NCBI GenBank assembly: GCA_019400425.1
Contig: JAFREE010000014.1
Location: 124,001 to 188,000, forward strand
Reading direction: 5' to 3'
Source of the DNA: Hymenochaete sp. R1
Taxonomy: Eukaryota; Basidiomycota; Agaricomycetes; Hymenochaetales; Hymenochaetaceae
DNA length: 64,000 nucleotides
The translations under genes and the position numbers were made by a program. The first letter of the stretch is position 1, and every line of letters starts with the position of its first letter. Under the pieces are notes generated by a model, which saw nothing but the letters and a program-made list of their open reading frames with translations, did no database searches and was not told where the DNA came from. This document shows, one piece after another, positions 10,524-22,154 of this stretch.

Positions 10524-13500
10524 ATGACCACGATGAGCTCCGGCGAAGCCGACTTGCCTCATGAAGTGATTCTATCAATTGAGCGCATTCTGAACGTCGA
10601 GAACGCTCCATACTCTGACTCTCTCGACACTTTGTCTTCTCTCTTCACGCCAGTAAGGACATTGAACGAGCTATTCCCCGATGGTGAGCTTTGAAGTCCT
10701 TGTCTTCGAAGGGTTGGCTGACTTCAAATTCTAGAAGCATCATTAGCTCAGATAGAAACTGTGCAGCAACGCTTAGCTCAAGATGTAGAAAGTCTACAGA
10801 CGGAGGTTAATTCACTGCGGGCGGAGTTACAGAAGAACCGCGACCCCCAGAAGATGCAGCTCATCCAGGAAATGATTTCAGTATGTACGGCTTCTGGATG
10901 CAGAAATACGTACGGTATCACAGAAAGGTTGACGCTGTTTCTCAGGAACTCATGGGCCAGATGTCGAGGATACGTGAACAGGCTATCGAATCCGAGGCCG
11001 TAGTCCGGGACATCACAAAAGACATTCAACTCTTGGACCTTGCGAAGAAGAACTTGACGACCAGTATGACAACTCTAAAAAGACTGCAAATGCTAGGTGC
11101 AGCTTTCCCAATGCTTTGCTTCAGGGAAATCTATCTGATCAGTATCTAGCAAACGCTTTGGGTCAATTGGAAGGGCTAGTGCAAGAGAAGAAGTATGCAG
11201 AGACATCACAAACCTTGGCGGTGAGACCATATATGAAACCCCATTCACAACCTATACTTACAACGTAAATCAGGCCGTGAAAGAGCTGTCCGCTCCCTTC
11301 AAGTCCTTCAAGGCCATACCCCACGTTGCTCTTCAATGGGCTCGCATCCAGACCCTTCAAGGTGAAATCAGGTCCAGACTGGACCGTGAATTTGATGCCT
11401 TGCAAGTCGACATTATGTTCATTTTTTTTGTCCGCTGAGAACTCAATTTTGACGCAGTTTCATTGCCGAACCGCCGAACCAGGTCCGACCATCTATCATG
11501 ACGAACGCATGCCTCGTCGTGGATGTCATTGGAGATGATTTTCGCTCACACTTGATCGAACGATACTGCAACATTGAACTCAAGGAATACCGACGTATTT
11601 TTCGAACATCAGACGAAGCCGGCCAATTGGACAATCTCGCAAGGCGCTTTGCGTTCTTTCGAAAGACGTTAATTAATCACGACAATGAACGAGCAAGAGT
11701 TTTCCCTCCGAGTTGGCAAGTTGGACAATACCTGTGCCTCAAATTCATAAACTTCACACGGTATGTGTCAAAATATTACTATGTGACTTGACCTTTGAAT
11801 GATAATACTCTTCAGGGAAGAAATCGCACGTCTGCTTGAAAATGCGGGTTCATCCCTGACTGTTACTACGCTGATGCAATCACTACAACAGGCCCTCGAG
11901 TTCGAAAACTTCGTATCAAAAAAGTATTCAATGCCGGTGAGATTGGTGCTTCGTGCTCAGAAGATAGACTCAACATATTCGGCAGCTATCTGATATCCTC
12001 AGACTTCCGATTTTGGGCAGCTCGAGGCCCTCAAACTCCTTGTCCTCCGCTTTTGAACCTCACATGGGCGTTTTCGTAAACGCACAAGATAAGTGAGTGA
12101 TTAATACAGAGGTGCCGGGTTTCTTTTCTCAATACTCTTAGGGCTTTGTCAGATATGCTGGCGCCTCACAGAGGAAAAAACACAAGAACTTCTTTGGACA
12201 CCGCGCAAACCGCTGTAGACGGATCCGATGAGACACCTTCTATCGTTCTTCCCTCCTCGACAGAGCTTTTCTACTTCTATGGCCAAATCTTAGAGCAATG
12301 TTCCAAATTATTCACCGGAAAACCGCTTCAGGAGCTCGCAAGTTTGCAGAAGAAGTGGCTAAAAGTTTACGCAGGTGCGATTTCTCTCCATGCCTTACCT
12401 ATGTGGCTAATGCGACGAAATCAGAGGATGTACTGCTGAAAGGCTTGAGGAAGTACGTTCCAGTCTCTCAAATTTAAGGACGCTTTGGTCGACTCAAATT
12501 TGCCAGGCCTTATACGACTGGTCGCCGGTCCATGGATGTCCGTTATGATGTGAACGAGTTGAAAAACGCGTGCTTGCTGATCAATACAGCGGAGTATTGC
12601 CGTATCACCGCTACTGAGGTATGGGAATGGAGTTCGTAAAATGTTTGGGCCTTGAACTATGTGTTACAGCTAGAAGCGAAGATCAAAGAAAAGATATCAG
12701 ACGACTTCAAGGAAGGCGTGTCCTTCCAGTCCGAAGTAGATCTGTTCGTTGGGTTAGTCCAAGTGCCTCTTTTTTGTTGTTCTCTACAGATTTCTGTAAC
12801 GGAATCTTACTTTTCTAGCGTCGTCTCTTCCGCAATCATCGTTCAACTGCGCGAACTCGAAGCCGCTCTCGACCCTGCATTTGATTCGATGTCTAAATCG
12901 ACTTGGGCTACAATTGAGAACGTCAGTGGGCCATCCCCCTACGTTTCAGAGCTAGTTAGAGGCCTGGAAAGCGTTGTTAGCGTCATAAACCCCTTGGTGG
13001 AACAGAAAAAGTATTTGCGGAACTTCTATGATAAGGCGGCGGCGTAGGTTGCACAAAATCTAGCATTCAGGGACGCATAATTGATGTTTTGTGTCTTTTG
13101 GGAAGTCTTGTCCTTGCGCGTTTCACCAATGCATTTGTCAAGACCCGACCATTGAAAGATACGGGTGCTGAGCAGGTACGTACACCTGTTGATATATAGA
13201 ACTCGAACTTGGAGTCTAATGCTTCTTTCATCTAGCTTATGCTGGACCTACAGGAGGTACGGTCCTGTTTACTCAAACTTCCTAATGAATCATCCACCAC
13301 ATCTGCGTAAGTTGCCTCGTTTCCATCTTACGGCTTCCTCGTCTCATTAAACCTACTTCTGGAACTCTAGGTTCTCCCGGAGTGTCACGAAAAGCGCCAC
13401 GCGAATCGAGACCCTGCTCAAAGCTATCATACCTCCAGAAGTAAGTCTTGAAACGCCACTTCATTCCCAGCGTTTATTGACGCGCCACACACACGCGCAT

Positions 13501-14193
13501 TCTGCCCCCTTTTCAGGACCCGCCTGAAGGGTTCATCCTCAATTATACTCTACTCATCGGCGACGCCTCGTTCTCCAACTTCCAAAAGGTCCGTGATCCG
13601 CCCTCATTTCCTTCACTCCCTTTGTTCCCCACCTTTCCCATTCCCCCGGTCTATCGTATCGCACATCGCACATCGTCCTCCCGCCCAGTTTAGTACTTGC
13701 ATCGATAGAAAACATATTGAACCCGCGTTTCTGACACACCTCGTTTCGCCCTCCCCCCTATTGCACGAACCCAAATGTGTCATTTCATCTATTATAGGTT
13801 CTCGACCTCAAAGGCACCCCACGCCCCGCCCAGAACGACCTCCTAGACCACTTCGTCACTATCACGAGCACGAAACCGGAACTAGAGAGCACCTCGTTCT
13901 TGTCCTCACTCGACATGGACCCGCCCGCGTCCCAGCAGCTGCTAAACCTCGCTAGTCCCACGAGCAGTCGCGGAAATCTGCCCGCGTTGTTGTCGACAGC
14001 GTCCAGCACTGGTGGAGGGGGCGGAGGAAGTGCCGTAGAGGGCTTGTTTAGCGCGCTTGGGTCGCCGCCACTGAGTGGCCCGCCGACAGGCTCGGATACG
14101 TCTTCAAGAGCGGGCGAAAGGAGGGAAGTATTCTCGGACTTGAGAAGATTTGTGTCGTTTGGGTTGAGGAGGGAGACTGCACCACCATCATGA
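10524..14193 (+). CDS. VPS53: Vps53, subunit of the GARP vesicle-tethering complex
   Basis: Vps53 is a core subunit of GARP (and EARP), which tethers endosome-derived vesicles at the trans-Golgi network. The gene is split by many introns of roughly 50-80 nt. Start is taken at 10524 (a second ATG is 9 bases later). The first exon ends LNELFPD and resumes EASLAQIETVQQRLAQDVES, the typical coiled-coil entry. The signature IREQAIESEAVVRDITKDIQ followed by LLDLAKKNLTTSMTTLKRLQ is clear, then LGQLEGLVQEKKYAETSQTL and HVALQWARIQTLQGEIRSRL. A middle block reads YRRIFRTSDEAGQLDNLARR, and a later one LEAKIKEKISDDFKEGVSFQ. The C-terminal part includes DPPEGFILNYTLLIGDASFS and a low-complexity Gly/Ser/Pro tail (about residues 780 onward), stop at 14191-14193. 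Exon boundaries in the middle were only partly resolved. Confidence 0.9.
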
Positions 14194-14581
14194 TCGTCCT
14201 TAATACTCTTTCAATACTATGTATTGCATTAAGCGGATTATAATTATTAGATAGGTTACATATCGTCACGAGCATGCAGGCATAAGGATGTCAAGGCGGG
14301 TGGTAGAAAAAAGTACATTGTACAATCGCGAGCCGGGATGGAGCGATAAAGAAGAATCATGAATAGTAAAAAAAAAGGAATGTATCACCATGAGCAGTAA
14401 GGAAAGACGTGCATGCTTAGTACGAGTACGGATACAAATGCAACAAGACACTGAAACAAAAAAAAGCAGTAAAATGAAAGCTCCATGGGAAATCCAAATT
14501 AAGAGAAAAGAAAGCGAAGTGCAGGGATTTGGAAAGAAAAAAGTAAAAGAAAAGTGAACTTCTGAGTCCATGAAGCGTTGT
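14194..14581. other. Convergent intergenic spacer
   Basis: About 390 bases between the VPS53 stop and the stop of the minus-strand membrane-protein gene. A-rich on the + strand with several short A runs; no gene seen. Confidence 0.5.
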
Positions 14582-17500
14582 TCATGATCCGCTCCCGCTT
14601 CGACTGATATGGATGAACGGTAGTGGGAGCGCTCTCAATCTATGTGCTCGTCCATTATTGTGTCCAAAGGTATCTTGTGCAGGCTGTTGCACATTTGGTG
14701 CCAGAATCGTGCTAGTAGTAGTACCAGTGCTTGCCTGTGACTCCATCGCCTGAGCCTGCGCCCTCGCTTGCAACAGTCTCCTCCCAAACGCCGTTTGCGC
14801 CTCGTACGGTTGCCTCACTGCCATCGACCCCAAGTTCGGAGCGCTACTCTGTCGCATATGATTCGAGCGAGCGAGGTCAGAGCCTCTTGGATGTTCTCCG
14901 TAGGCATGTCCATGTGCATATCCGTATGCCGTTGGCGTCGACACGCCGCCGGTGAACGAGTGCGGCGTCCCAGGCAAAGGCGGATGTCTAGGCAACTGGA
15001 AACGCGAAACGCTTTGCCCGCGCTCGAGCGTAGGCGATTCTTCGTCCTCCTCGTTTCGAAAGTTGATGTCGGAGACGGACATGGGAAGGGAGTCCGTGGG
15101 TGACTCGGGCTCGGCGACGTCGGGATGGAGATCGGCTGAGACCATCGAGAAGGGGTGTCGGTTAGAGTTGATGGTGTCGACAGCGGTTTGGGGGACAACT
15201 TCTTGAGATGCTCGGACGGGCTCGGCCGGAGGGTCGACAGAGAGGGAAAGTGTCCACATGCCTGTCGAAGCAGATTGTCCTGGCCCAGTTGAAACCTGAG
15301 GGGACCGAACTTCGGTGCCGGACCCGCTATGAGACGTAGATTTGTTCGAGCTTGATTGACGTTGTGAGCGTGTCCTCGCCGAGTCTCTCATGGAACCGCT
15401 TGTTGATGATGCGAAATCAAGGAACGACACAAACATGTCCCTTGCCTGCGCGCCTATCGAACCTGAGTGTGTTGACCGGGGCTTCAATCACAACGAAAAG
15501 TGAGAAACGGATCTCGGTATCAGAATTTGAGTTGATCATCATGTTAGACGAAGTCAACTCACTCGATCAACAGGAACACCAAGTTTAGACTGGTCTCTCC
15601 TGTCAAAGTCGACGCGGAAAGGAGACGGCGGTGCAATATCCAGAAGTGTTGTGTCTCGTCGAATATCAGGTGTCCAGGGCTCCCGTATAGCTGTCCTCGG
15701 GCTCATGTTACGATACGCCGACGGAGGCGGAGAAACAGGAGTAGTCGAGGTGAGGGGCGGCGCGGACTTCTTTGAGCCTTCGGAGCTCGAACGCGAGGAG
15801 GAAGTGAACCATCCCGACCAACGTCCACGACTGTTGCTTCGTTGATGACCTTTCAATCGAAGAGGAGGTTCTCGGGATGGCATCGTCGGTACATTTTCAA
15901 GTGGAAGAAGACTCCGTCTCTTCTCTTGCATACACCCAAAGCCTGAGTCTGTCTCATCATCACCCTTCTCGGACAATTTCTCCTCCATGATGTTTTGTAC
16001 CTCTCGGATAGCATGCAAATCGCCCCCCACTAGTACGCTTGCCGGAGTGCTCCGTCTTCCCGTTTTGATGGGGCTTATAGGAATCATGTCTGGAGTTAAG
16101 GTGCGACGATGCAAAGGTTGTGTGCCGACCTTGTCTCCGTACATTAATCCGACTTCCTGTTGACGTTGGCGATGCCTTCTTTTTCTTCGCCAACATACGA
16201 AAGACATGGCGACGATGCAGATAAAGAAAATGAGCGCAAAGGTGGCAGCAAGCGCGATGCCCGCGACGGCCCCACGCGAAAGGCTCGGGGCAGAATCTGC
16301 CTGGACGGTCGGGGAAGTCGTTGCAACACTGGAGGTCATTTTTGGTCAGAGATACAGCAAAAATAACATGGGGTAGAGCACAGCAAGAGAGGCGATGAAA
16401 AAGAAGGAAGGTAAAAAGATGGGAGGAGACTCGGTGCGGCTATATGAGGCCCCGAGAGTGATGAAAATGCGGATTAAAAGAGGCGTCAGAAGCGAGCAAT
16501 GTGGCTTCGTATAGAGCGCGCGAAGTGCTTCAGCCAGGTGCTTCGCCTTGCGCTCTGACACATGCACGAAAGTTCCGACTTAACCTAAATCCGAAAAGCG
16601 GCGGAAGGTTAATAGTAGGGGCTAACAATCCCGCTGCCCCTTCTTGTACTCCTCGTATATAGCTCGAAGTTTCCCAACACAAGGGACGCGTTTGAGAGAA
16701 GCAGCACCTTGCTCCCGCAATCGGTCCGTTCGCCTCCCAAAATCGGGACGAACCCATCAAGGGCAGGTGCACGTCACCATTCAAATAGGCTCGTTCCATC
16801 ATGGAGTGACATTCAAAACAGGGAAACGACGCAAAAAGAGAAGTCGCGCACGGCGACGGCGAATGATGTTAAGCAAAATTTTCACATACCTTTGTCCTCC
16901 AGTTACCATCGATATGTTCAATCCATCAATCGCGAGCGTTTTGTTCTCCAAATTCGTGACCGTTAATGTATGGGTCGCCGTGTCGTTAAGTCCGTATGCG
17001 TAAAAAAGCGTCGTATAACTGAGAAAAGACGATAATCCCGATAATTGATAGGTATTTATGTTAGATGAGCCGGAATTTGAACTGAGGGACACATTGAATA
17101 AGCCCGATGAAGCGTTCGTGAAACCCATTAGTTCCACCGACGAGCCTGTAACAAATGTGGTCAACTCATTCCGCCCGGTGCACACGAAACAGAGCGACGA
17201 CACTTGTTTTTTTCAAATTCGGAGAACATCTCACTCACCGGTGAACGAATACATAGCCTGGTCACCTATACTTTGCGTCATGTGGATGCTCCCTCCGCCG
17301 CCGGGAACAGCAGTCGAATTGTTCACAAATGTCCACGACCCGGTAAACTGCAGCTTCGTGTCCTTTACCGTGTTCGTCGAGATATCGGCACTGAGGAATC
17401 AAGTGGCGCCGGCCCTCATATCAGACACAGCTCCTTCCGCATACTCCGGAAATAAAAACTGAATTGAAAGAACTCACCCGGTCCGCTCTGTTGACACTGT

Positions 17501-18275
17501 CACCTCGGCCCGGTCGAAGACGATCAAACCGGTCGTGTCAGCCGAATCTGAATCTGTCGTGTGCGAAGTGATGGTGAGGATATGGTCCTGCTGTGGGAGA
17601 CCTGAAATTGTGGCCAGCAGAGTAGGGTCGACGTCCGAGGTATTGTGTATAGACACAGATATCGCGGTGTTAGTCAACGCTTGATCATCGTCGTCAAGTT
17701 TGAGCGAGAAGCTTGATTGGAGCGCAGACCCAAAAAGCTGTATGCCTGTACCTGTGCTCGTAATAAAGCGGGTATAGTTAGGAACTGGATTCAGATCATT
17801 CGAGGGAAGAGGAACATAGAAGCTTTGGGCGGACGATCCCGATGATCTAGTATCATCAGGATGCGACAGTGGCTCGGCCTATCAATCCTGACCGGCATAT
17901 GCGGTATACGCCATAGGAGCTGCCTTAAGTCGCAGTGGAGCAGATGACTCTCACAAACCCGAGTGCTGAAGCAGCTCAATGCATTTGCATCCATGGATAC
18001 TAACACGGGGCCCACAGATGAAACACGGAGCGAGAGGAGCACGACTTACCTGTGAAAGGTATCGAAAGCATTGCACCGTCCATGGAAGTGACATGCAAGC
18101 TTTGGTTTGACAGAGACGGCTCGCCCGGAGACGAGCCAAAGCTAAGACTGTCATAATACTGGTTCCATGCGCCTTGCAGATCTGGACTGCCCGAGGTAGT
18201 AACCGTTGGTGGGGAGTAAACGATCTGGGGCGAAGTATCGTCGATAGTGAGATTGTAAGTTACGACCTGGGCCAT
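14582..18275 (-). CDS. Single-pass membrane protein with glycosylated ectodomain and Ser-rich cytoplasmic tail (function unknown)
   Basis: This layout is common among uncharacterised Agaricomycete proteins. The ATG at 18275 starts MAQVVTYNLTIDDTSPQIVY, with no obvious signal peptide. Ectodomain blocks include SLHVTSMDGAMLSIPFTG, GIQLFGSALQSSFSLKLDDD, a second repeat-like block GSIHMTQSIGDQAMYSFTGS, and YTTLFYAYGLNDTATHTLTV. After an unusually long intron (about 16340-16890) the sequence resumes VATTSPTVQADSAPSLSRGA and a membrane span (VAGIALAATFALIFFICIVA) stopped by CWRRKRRHRQRQ. The tail of about 560 residues is rich in Ser, Pro and Arg. The intron near 15490-15551 joins VPVDR to PRSTHSGSIG in phase 0. 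The 550-nt intron contains an in-frame ATG in good context (near 16339), so a short form lacking the ectodomain is conceivable. Function cannot be inferred. Confidence 0.75.
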
Positions 18276-19012
18276 GGATAGACGAGCAGCTCGAAGGAGG
18301 ACGGGAAGCGCTGTCTGAGATAGACGAGGACATAAAGGCCCGGAAGAAAAGGGAAAAGTTAGGACTCAGGTGAACACAAGACAAGAACACAAGACGGGAG
18401 GAGTGGCGTATAAGATGTTCTGTGAGAGATCAGGGTCGTATGTGTACTGAGAAGATGTACGGAAGAGCGGAGGAGAAGGAGAAGAAGCGCAAGAAGGAGT
18501 GAGGATGGATGGCGAGCGAGTGGGGAGGGGTGGGTAGGGTAGGATAGGGTGAGATTGAGTAGCCACAAGTAGATATCCCATCGCTCATATCATCACATAC
18601 ATCTTTTACACGTTTCTTGCATTCATTCACCGTTCCTCTCCGCAATACTCGCACTTGCCGTCTACGGGCGCCAGGCAGGAAAAGGTACCCATCAGCTCGT
18701 GTCTCGTGTCGGCAAGGTAGGTCGTTTGCCAAACAGCCTGCACTCAGCAGCAAACCCCTCTCTCTTCTCGCTCGGCCGGAATACCCACGGCGAAGCGCAC
18801 TTTTCCATCGGCTTCTAATAACGGCCTTCTAATCGATTGGTCTGTTGTGCAAATAGGTCGCCATCGGGCCAGTTGAATTGACCTGCAAGAGGCGACGCGA
18901 CGGCGGCGGACATCGGCGAGGTGGTCGTCAAAGACCAAGCTAAGGGAGAGGGCGCGCGTCGTCGTCGTCGTCGCTCAAGTTCAGACCTTTACATACAAAC
19001 CATAGCACCCGC
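18276..19012. promoter_or_regulatory. Divergent upstream region
   Basis: About 740 bases between divergent starts. The left half is strongly purine-biased on the + strand (GGAGGAGAAGGAG-type tracts), i.e. CT-rich on the coding strand of the membrane-protein gene, as common in fungal promoters. A GTC microsatellite (about seven repeats) lies near 18957-18975 just before the right-hand gene. No clear TATA box. Confidence 0.4.
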
Positions 19013-20759
19013 ATGGTCACCCCGAATATCATGACTGAATCGGCTTCGTCTTCTTACTACCGTTCAATATTAGCCAGAGCTCAGGATCTTCATCCAAGTA
19101 TTCTAAAAGACGATGCCATCTTCCAGACAATCCTGCTCGCATTGGTATCCAATGAGAAACACCTCATCATCCGTACGACAGAAGAGAACGTCACTAAAAC
19201 CCTCGGCCATGTCGTAACTGTGAGTACCAGCTTTCCTCACTCGTCGTCGGTCCCATTAGAAAGAGTTTGCTTGGTTGCTACCTGTGCGGCGCGCCAGGGA
19301 CTCCCTTTCAATAGCTAATCAAAAGCCAGCTTAAAATAACCTTCAATTTCTCAGAGAAACTCAATGCATATACCGACCTCTCACTTCTCTCTTTTTTTGC
19401 AATTCGCAGGTCCTACATTTACTCCTTGCCTTCTCAGTAGTACGGCTCAAGCTAAAACAAGGAGACAAGCTCATCCCCGACGAGTTCCTCCGTCTCCTTT
19501 TCCTCCAAATCCCACACGATGACCCGCCCGTGGTTTCTCGCACAAGCTCGCGCAGGACCTTGGCCGGCAGCAGTGCTGTTGGCAACCATGGCTTGCCCTT
19601 TCGGCGTTCTACTTCCTATCCGACTCCAGCCGACCTCTACGATGCCGCATCATCCGTTCTCGGTACAAACACCCGCGCTCAGCCGGACGACCTGCAGCAA
19701 ACCGACTCATACTTTCAAACCCATGCTCAGCCCCCGTGGCTCCCTGCACGAAACAGCCTGTTGCGTGCACAGACAGACCCGACAGTAGCACATTCATTAG
19801 ACTTGAAATCCAGAAATTCAAATGGCGAATGGTACGCGTTGCCGCAAGCAATAGCCATTTCCGGGCTTGAGCATGTCTCCGAGGAAGTTCAAGCCGCATT
19901 GTGGGAGGTAATATCCGACCGACAAATCGTGTTAACGAGACATCACAGAAGTTCGAAGACCGAACTACCCCGGAATGTGCCTTTTGAGGGAACCTGGCTG
20001 CTTCCCGAGGATTTTCTGCTCGTGTACGTGTGTTCGTCATGCGATGGGTTTGAGCGTCCGGCGGTTCAGAAGAACCTCGTGAGTGATAATGACGGAAGCC
20101 ATGGGCACTAGAAGGCTGATAGCACACGCTCTCTATAAGCTTGATAGGTTCGCAATTGGCATGGAATACACGCCCGTTCCCGAACTTTCCCTCGACAATC
20201 ACCTGCAAAGCTTGACCCCGAACGAGATTGAGGAACACGGTTCCAATCCCGTGTTGTCGAACCTGGTATGCGTTCATTAAAGTCTGTAACCTCCCATCAA
20301 TCTGCGACAAATCTCATTCAATTTCTGCAGGAACTTGCCGACCTCCGCCTCCTCGCGAGTCCAAGACACACCCACATCAGCCCTCGAACCGACCTTTATC
20401 TTTCCGACCTCTTTAGTGCAGCACGCCATCACCAGCAACTCGATGGCACGCTCCTGACTGCGCGTTGTCGATCACAGGCCACGCAGGTTCTGCGTGCGTG
20501 GCGGGCTCTGTTCGGAACGCCTCCTGAGAGTGATGGTCAATCCCATGCAGGTATCTGCTTGGACGTGACGGACGAAGACGTGCGGGCTTCGTTCCTGAGG
20601 ACTGTGCCGCATCGACTACGAGTTTTAGACGGACCACGGGACGAGATCCTAGCAAGTTTGGTTTTCACCTCGTTGAACGGGCAGGCCGACCGAGAAGAGT
20701 GGGTGATGGGACGCAGAAGAGTTCATGAGATATTGAAAGAGATCATTGACAACGTGTAG
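19013..20759 (+). CDS. AAA/Mg-chelatase-like fungal protein lacking a recognisable Walker A
   Basis: Starts at ATG 19013 (another in frame at 19031). Exons are joined at 19219/19410 (phase 0, leading into VLHLLLAFSVVRLKLKQGDK), near 20077/20141 (NL joined to LDRFAIGMEY) and near 20262/20330. The most telling block is ISGLEHVSEEVQAALWEVIS followed by a basic stretch, then LLPEDFLLVYVCSSCDGFER and LLDRFAIGME. This resembles the sensor region and after-lid of AAA+ Mg-chelatase/MoxR-like modules, where a ring subunit is checked on nucleotide. No GxxxxGK[S/T] P-loop is visible, so it may be a non-hydrolysing relative. The C-terminal part (SPRTDLYLSDLFSAARHHQQ) looks like a helical lid. Function unknown; the family assignment is from memory of pattern. 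Confidence 0.5.
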
Positions 20760-20826
20760 TTTCCGCATGGCGAGCATTAATAGTGTTTGTGTTTGCGGTG
20801 TTGGATTCCGATTTGGCGATGAAGAT

Positions 20827-21669
20827 TCAGCTTTCCGGAGGTTTTACCACACGTTCATGGCCTGCGAATACGACATGCTCCTTTCGATCAAAGAAAGGCG
20901 GAGGACGGGCTTTAACATTCTTCTTCTTTTTATTCTTCTGAAATTTCTTGTTCCGGCGGTCCTTCCACCATGCCAGATGCTTCTTCTTTTTCTTCCGACA
21001 TGTCGTCTGCTGATTTTCGACCACATCCATGGCGGTTTCCGCTGCTGCGCCTTCTTCTCCCCCTTTCGAACTTGAAATTCCCTTATCAGATTGTGACTCT
21101 TCTAGCAAAGGGGGTGCAGGTATACGCCGCGAGAAGAAGCAGAATCTGCAGCTAATGGCGACCTCGTGCCCATGAGATGAAAGGCCTTGAATAACGAATC
21201 ATGAAAGTCAATACATGAGGTGGGCAGCAGTCCATGACCAACACGCACCAACGACTCGGACCTCGGATGTCAAGCCCGGAATGAGAACCTGTTTACACTT
21301 TCTACATAGTGTGCGTTTCATCAGCGGGTCTCTGTTGTGCCAAACATCCACGACAAACGTACGATAAAAGTTGGTCAGCTTTTCTCTTTCTAATATAAGC
21401 CAAAGGGACACGCACATTTTCACATTCGTCTTTTGTGCGATGGCTTTGATGTCTCTTCCGTATTCAGAGTTTAGCTCCCCCATCCTAACTATGTGGGTCT
21501 TAATTGGGGCTGAAGACCTCGCATCGTCTTCTTCTGGATCCGAGGGCATTGGGAGGGTTCCTACTTCGGCGAAATAGATGGCTGCTTGGTATAAAAAATT
21601 CATGCGCTGCATGATATCTCGGTTCGGTACATTGTTGATATTGGGGCCTTCTTCTTTTCCCTTTGCCAT
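20827..21669 (-). CDS. RPR2: RNase P/MRP-type protein subunit Rpr2 (Rpp21 family)
   Basis: Rpr2/Rpp21 is a zinc-binding subunit of nuclear RNase P, which trims the 5' leader of pre-tRNAs. Exons 21416-21669, 21249-21331 and 20827-21185 join in frame to 231 residues. The N-terminal helix reads VPNRDIMQRMNFLYQAAIYF. After the first intron the sequence becomes KIDPLMKRTLCRKCKQVLIP, giving the first CxxC. After the second it gives LSSHGHEVAISCRFCFFSRR followed by IPAPP, giving the second CxxC. Together these form the Zn ribbon. The C-terminus is very Lys-rich (KKKKKHLAWWKDRRNKKFQK), fitting RNA contact and nuclear location. Its stop lies only 67 bases from the convergent upstream gene. Confidence 0.88.
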
Positions 21670-22154
21670 GTAGAGTGAATTGTGGAGGATAGATAGTATG
21701 ATTTAAATCGCAGAGTCACTGTCAGAGGCAAACTAAGAAGTGATCTCAATTCGCTGACGCGCAAGCGGCGATCATCATGCACTACATCAACGACGACGCT
21801 TAGCCTTGCCTCGGGTATGGGATGGGATGGCGAAACATGCACGAATATTATTATTAATTTAGGTGTATGTTAGGTGTATGTTCAATCTACGGATACAGAA
21901 ATCTTGCAGAAAAAATCGTACTTCCAGTTCCCTGGTTTCGGGTTCTATTGGATAGTATCGCTTAGTTTAGTAAGAAAGCATGGAAAGCTGGAAAAACAAG
22001 TACGAATATGATCTATGAACTATAAGTAATGCTTTGTCCGTTACATATTCCGAAGACTTTGCACATGTGGCGAGGGGAGATCGTTTCTATGCGAAATAGG
22101 AATTGAAGGATGTAACGCGAGAGACAAAAATTAGAACATTAAGAGCATTAGAAA
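21670..22154. other. Spacer between RPR2 5' end and the Rdh54 3' end
   Basis: About 485 bases, AT-rich towards the right. Should hold the RPR2 promoter (minus strand). A short direct repeat, TTAGGTGTATGT, occurs twice in tandem near 21859-21882. Nothing else recognised. Confidence 0.4.

Noticed and set aside
16346..16802. Separate small gene in the 550-nt interval of the membrane-protein gene
   Set aside because: The flanking exons join in phase (GGQ to SVATTSPT), so a single long intron is simpler; the interval itself has no conserved frame.
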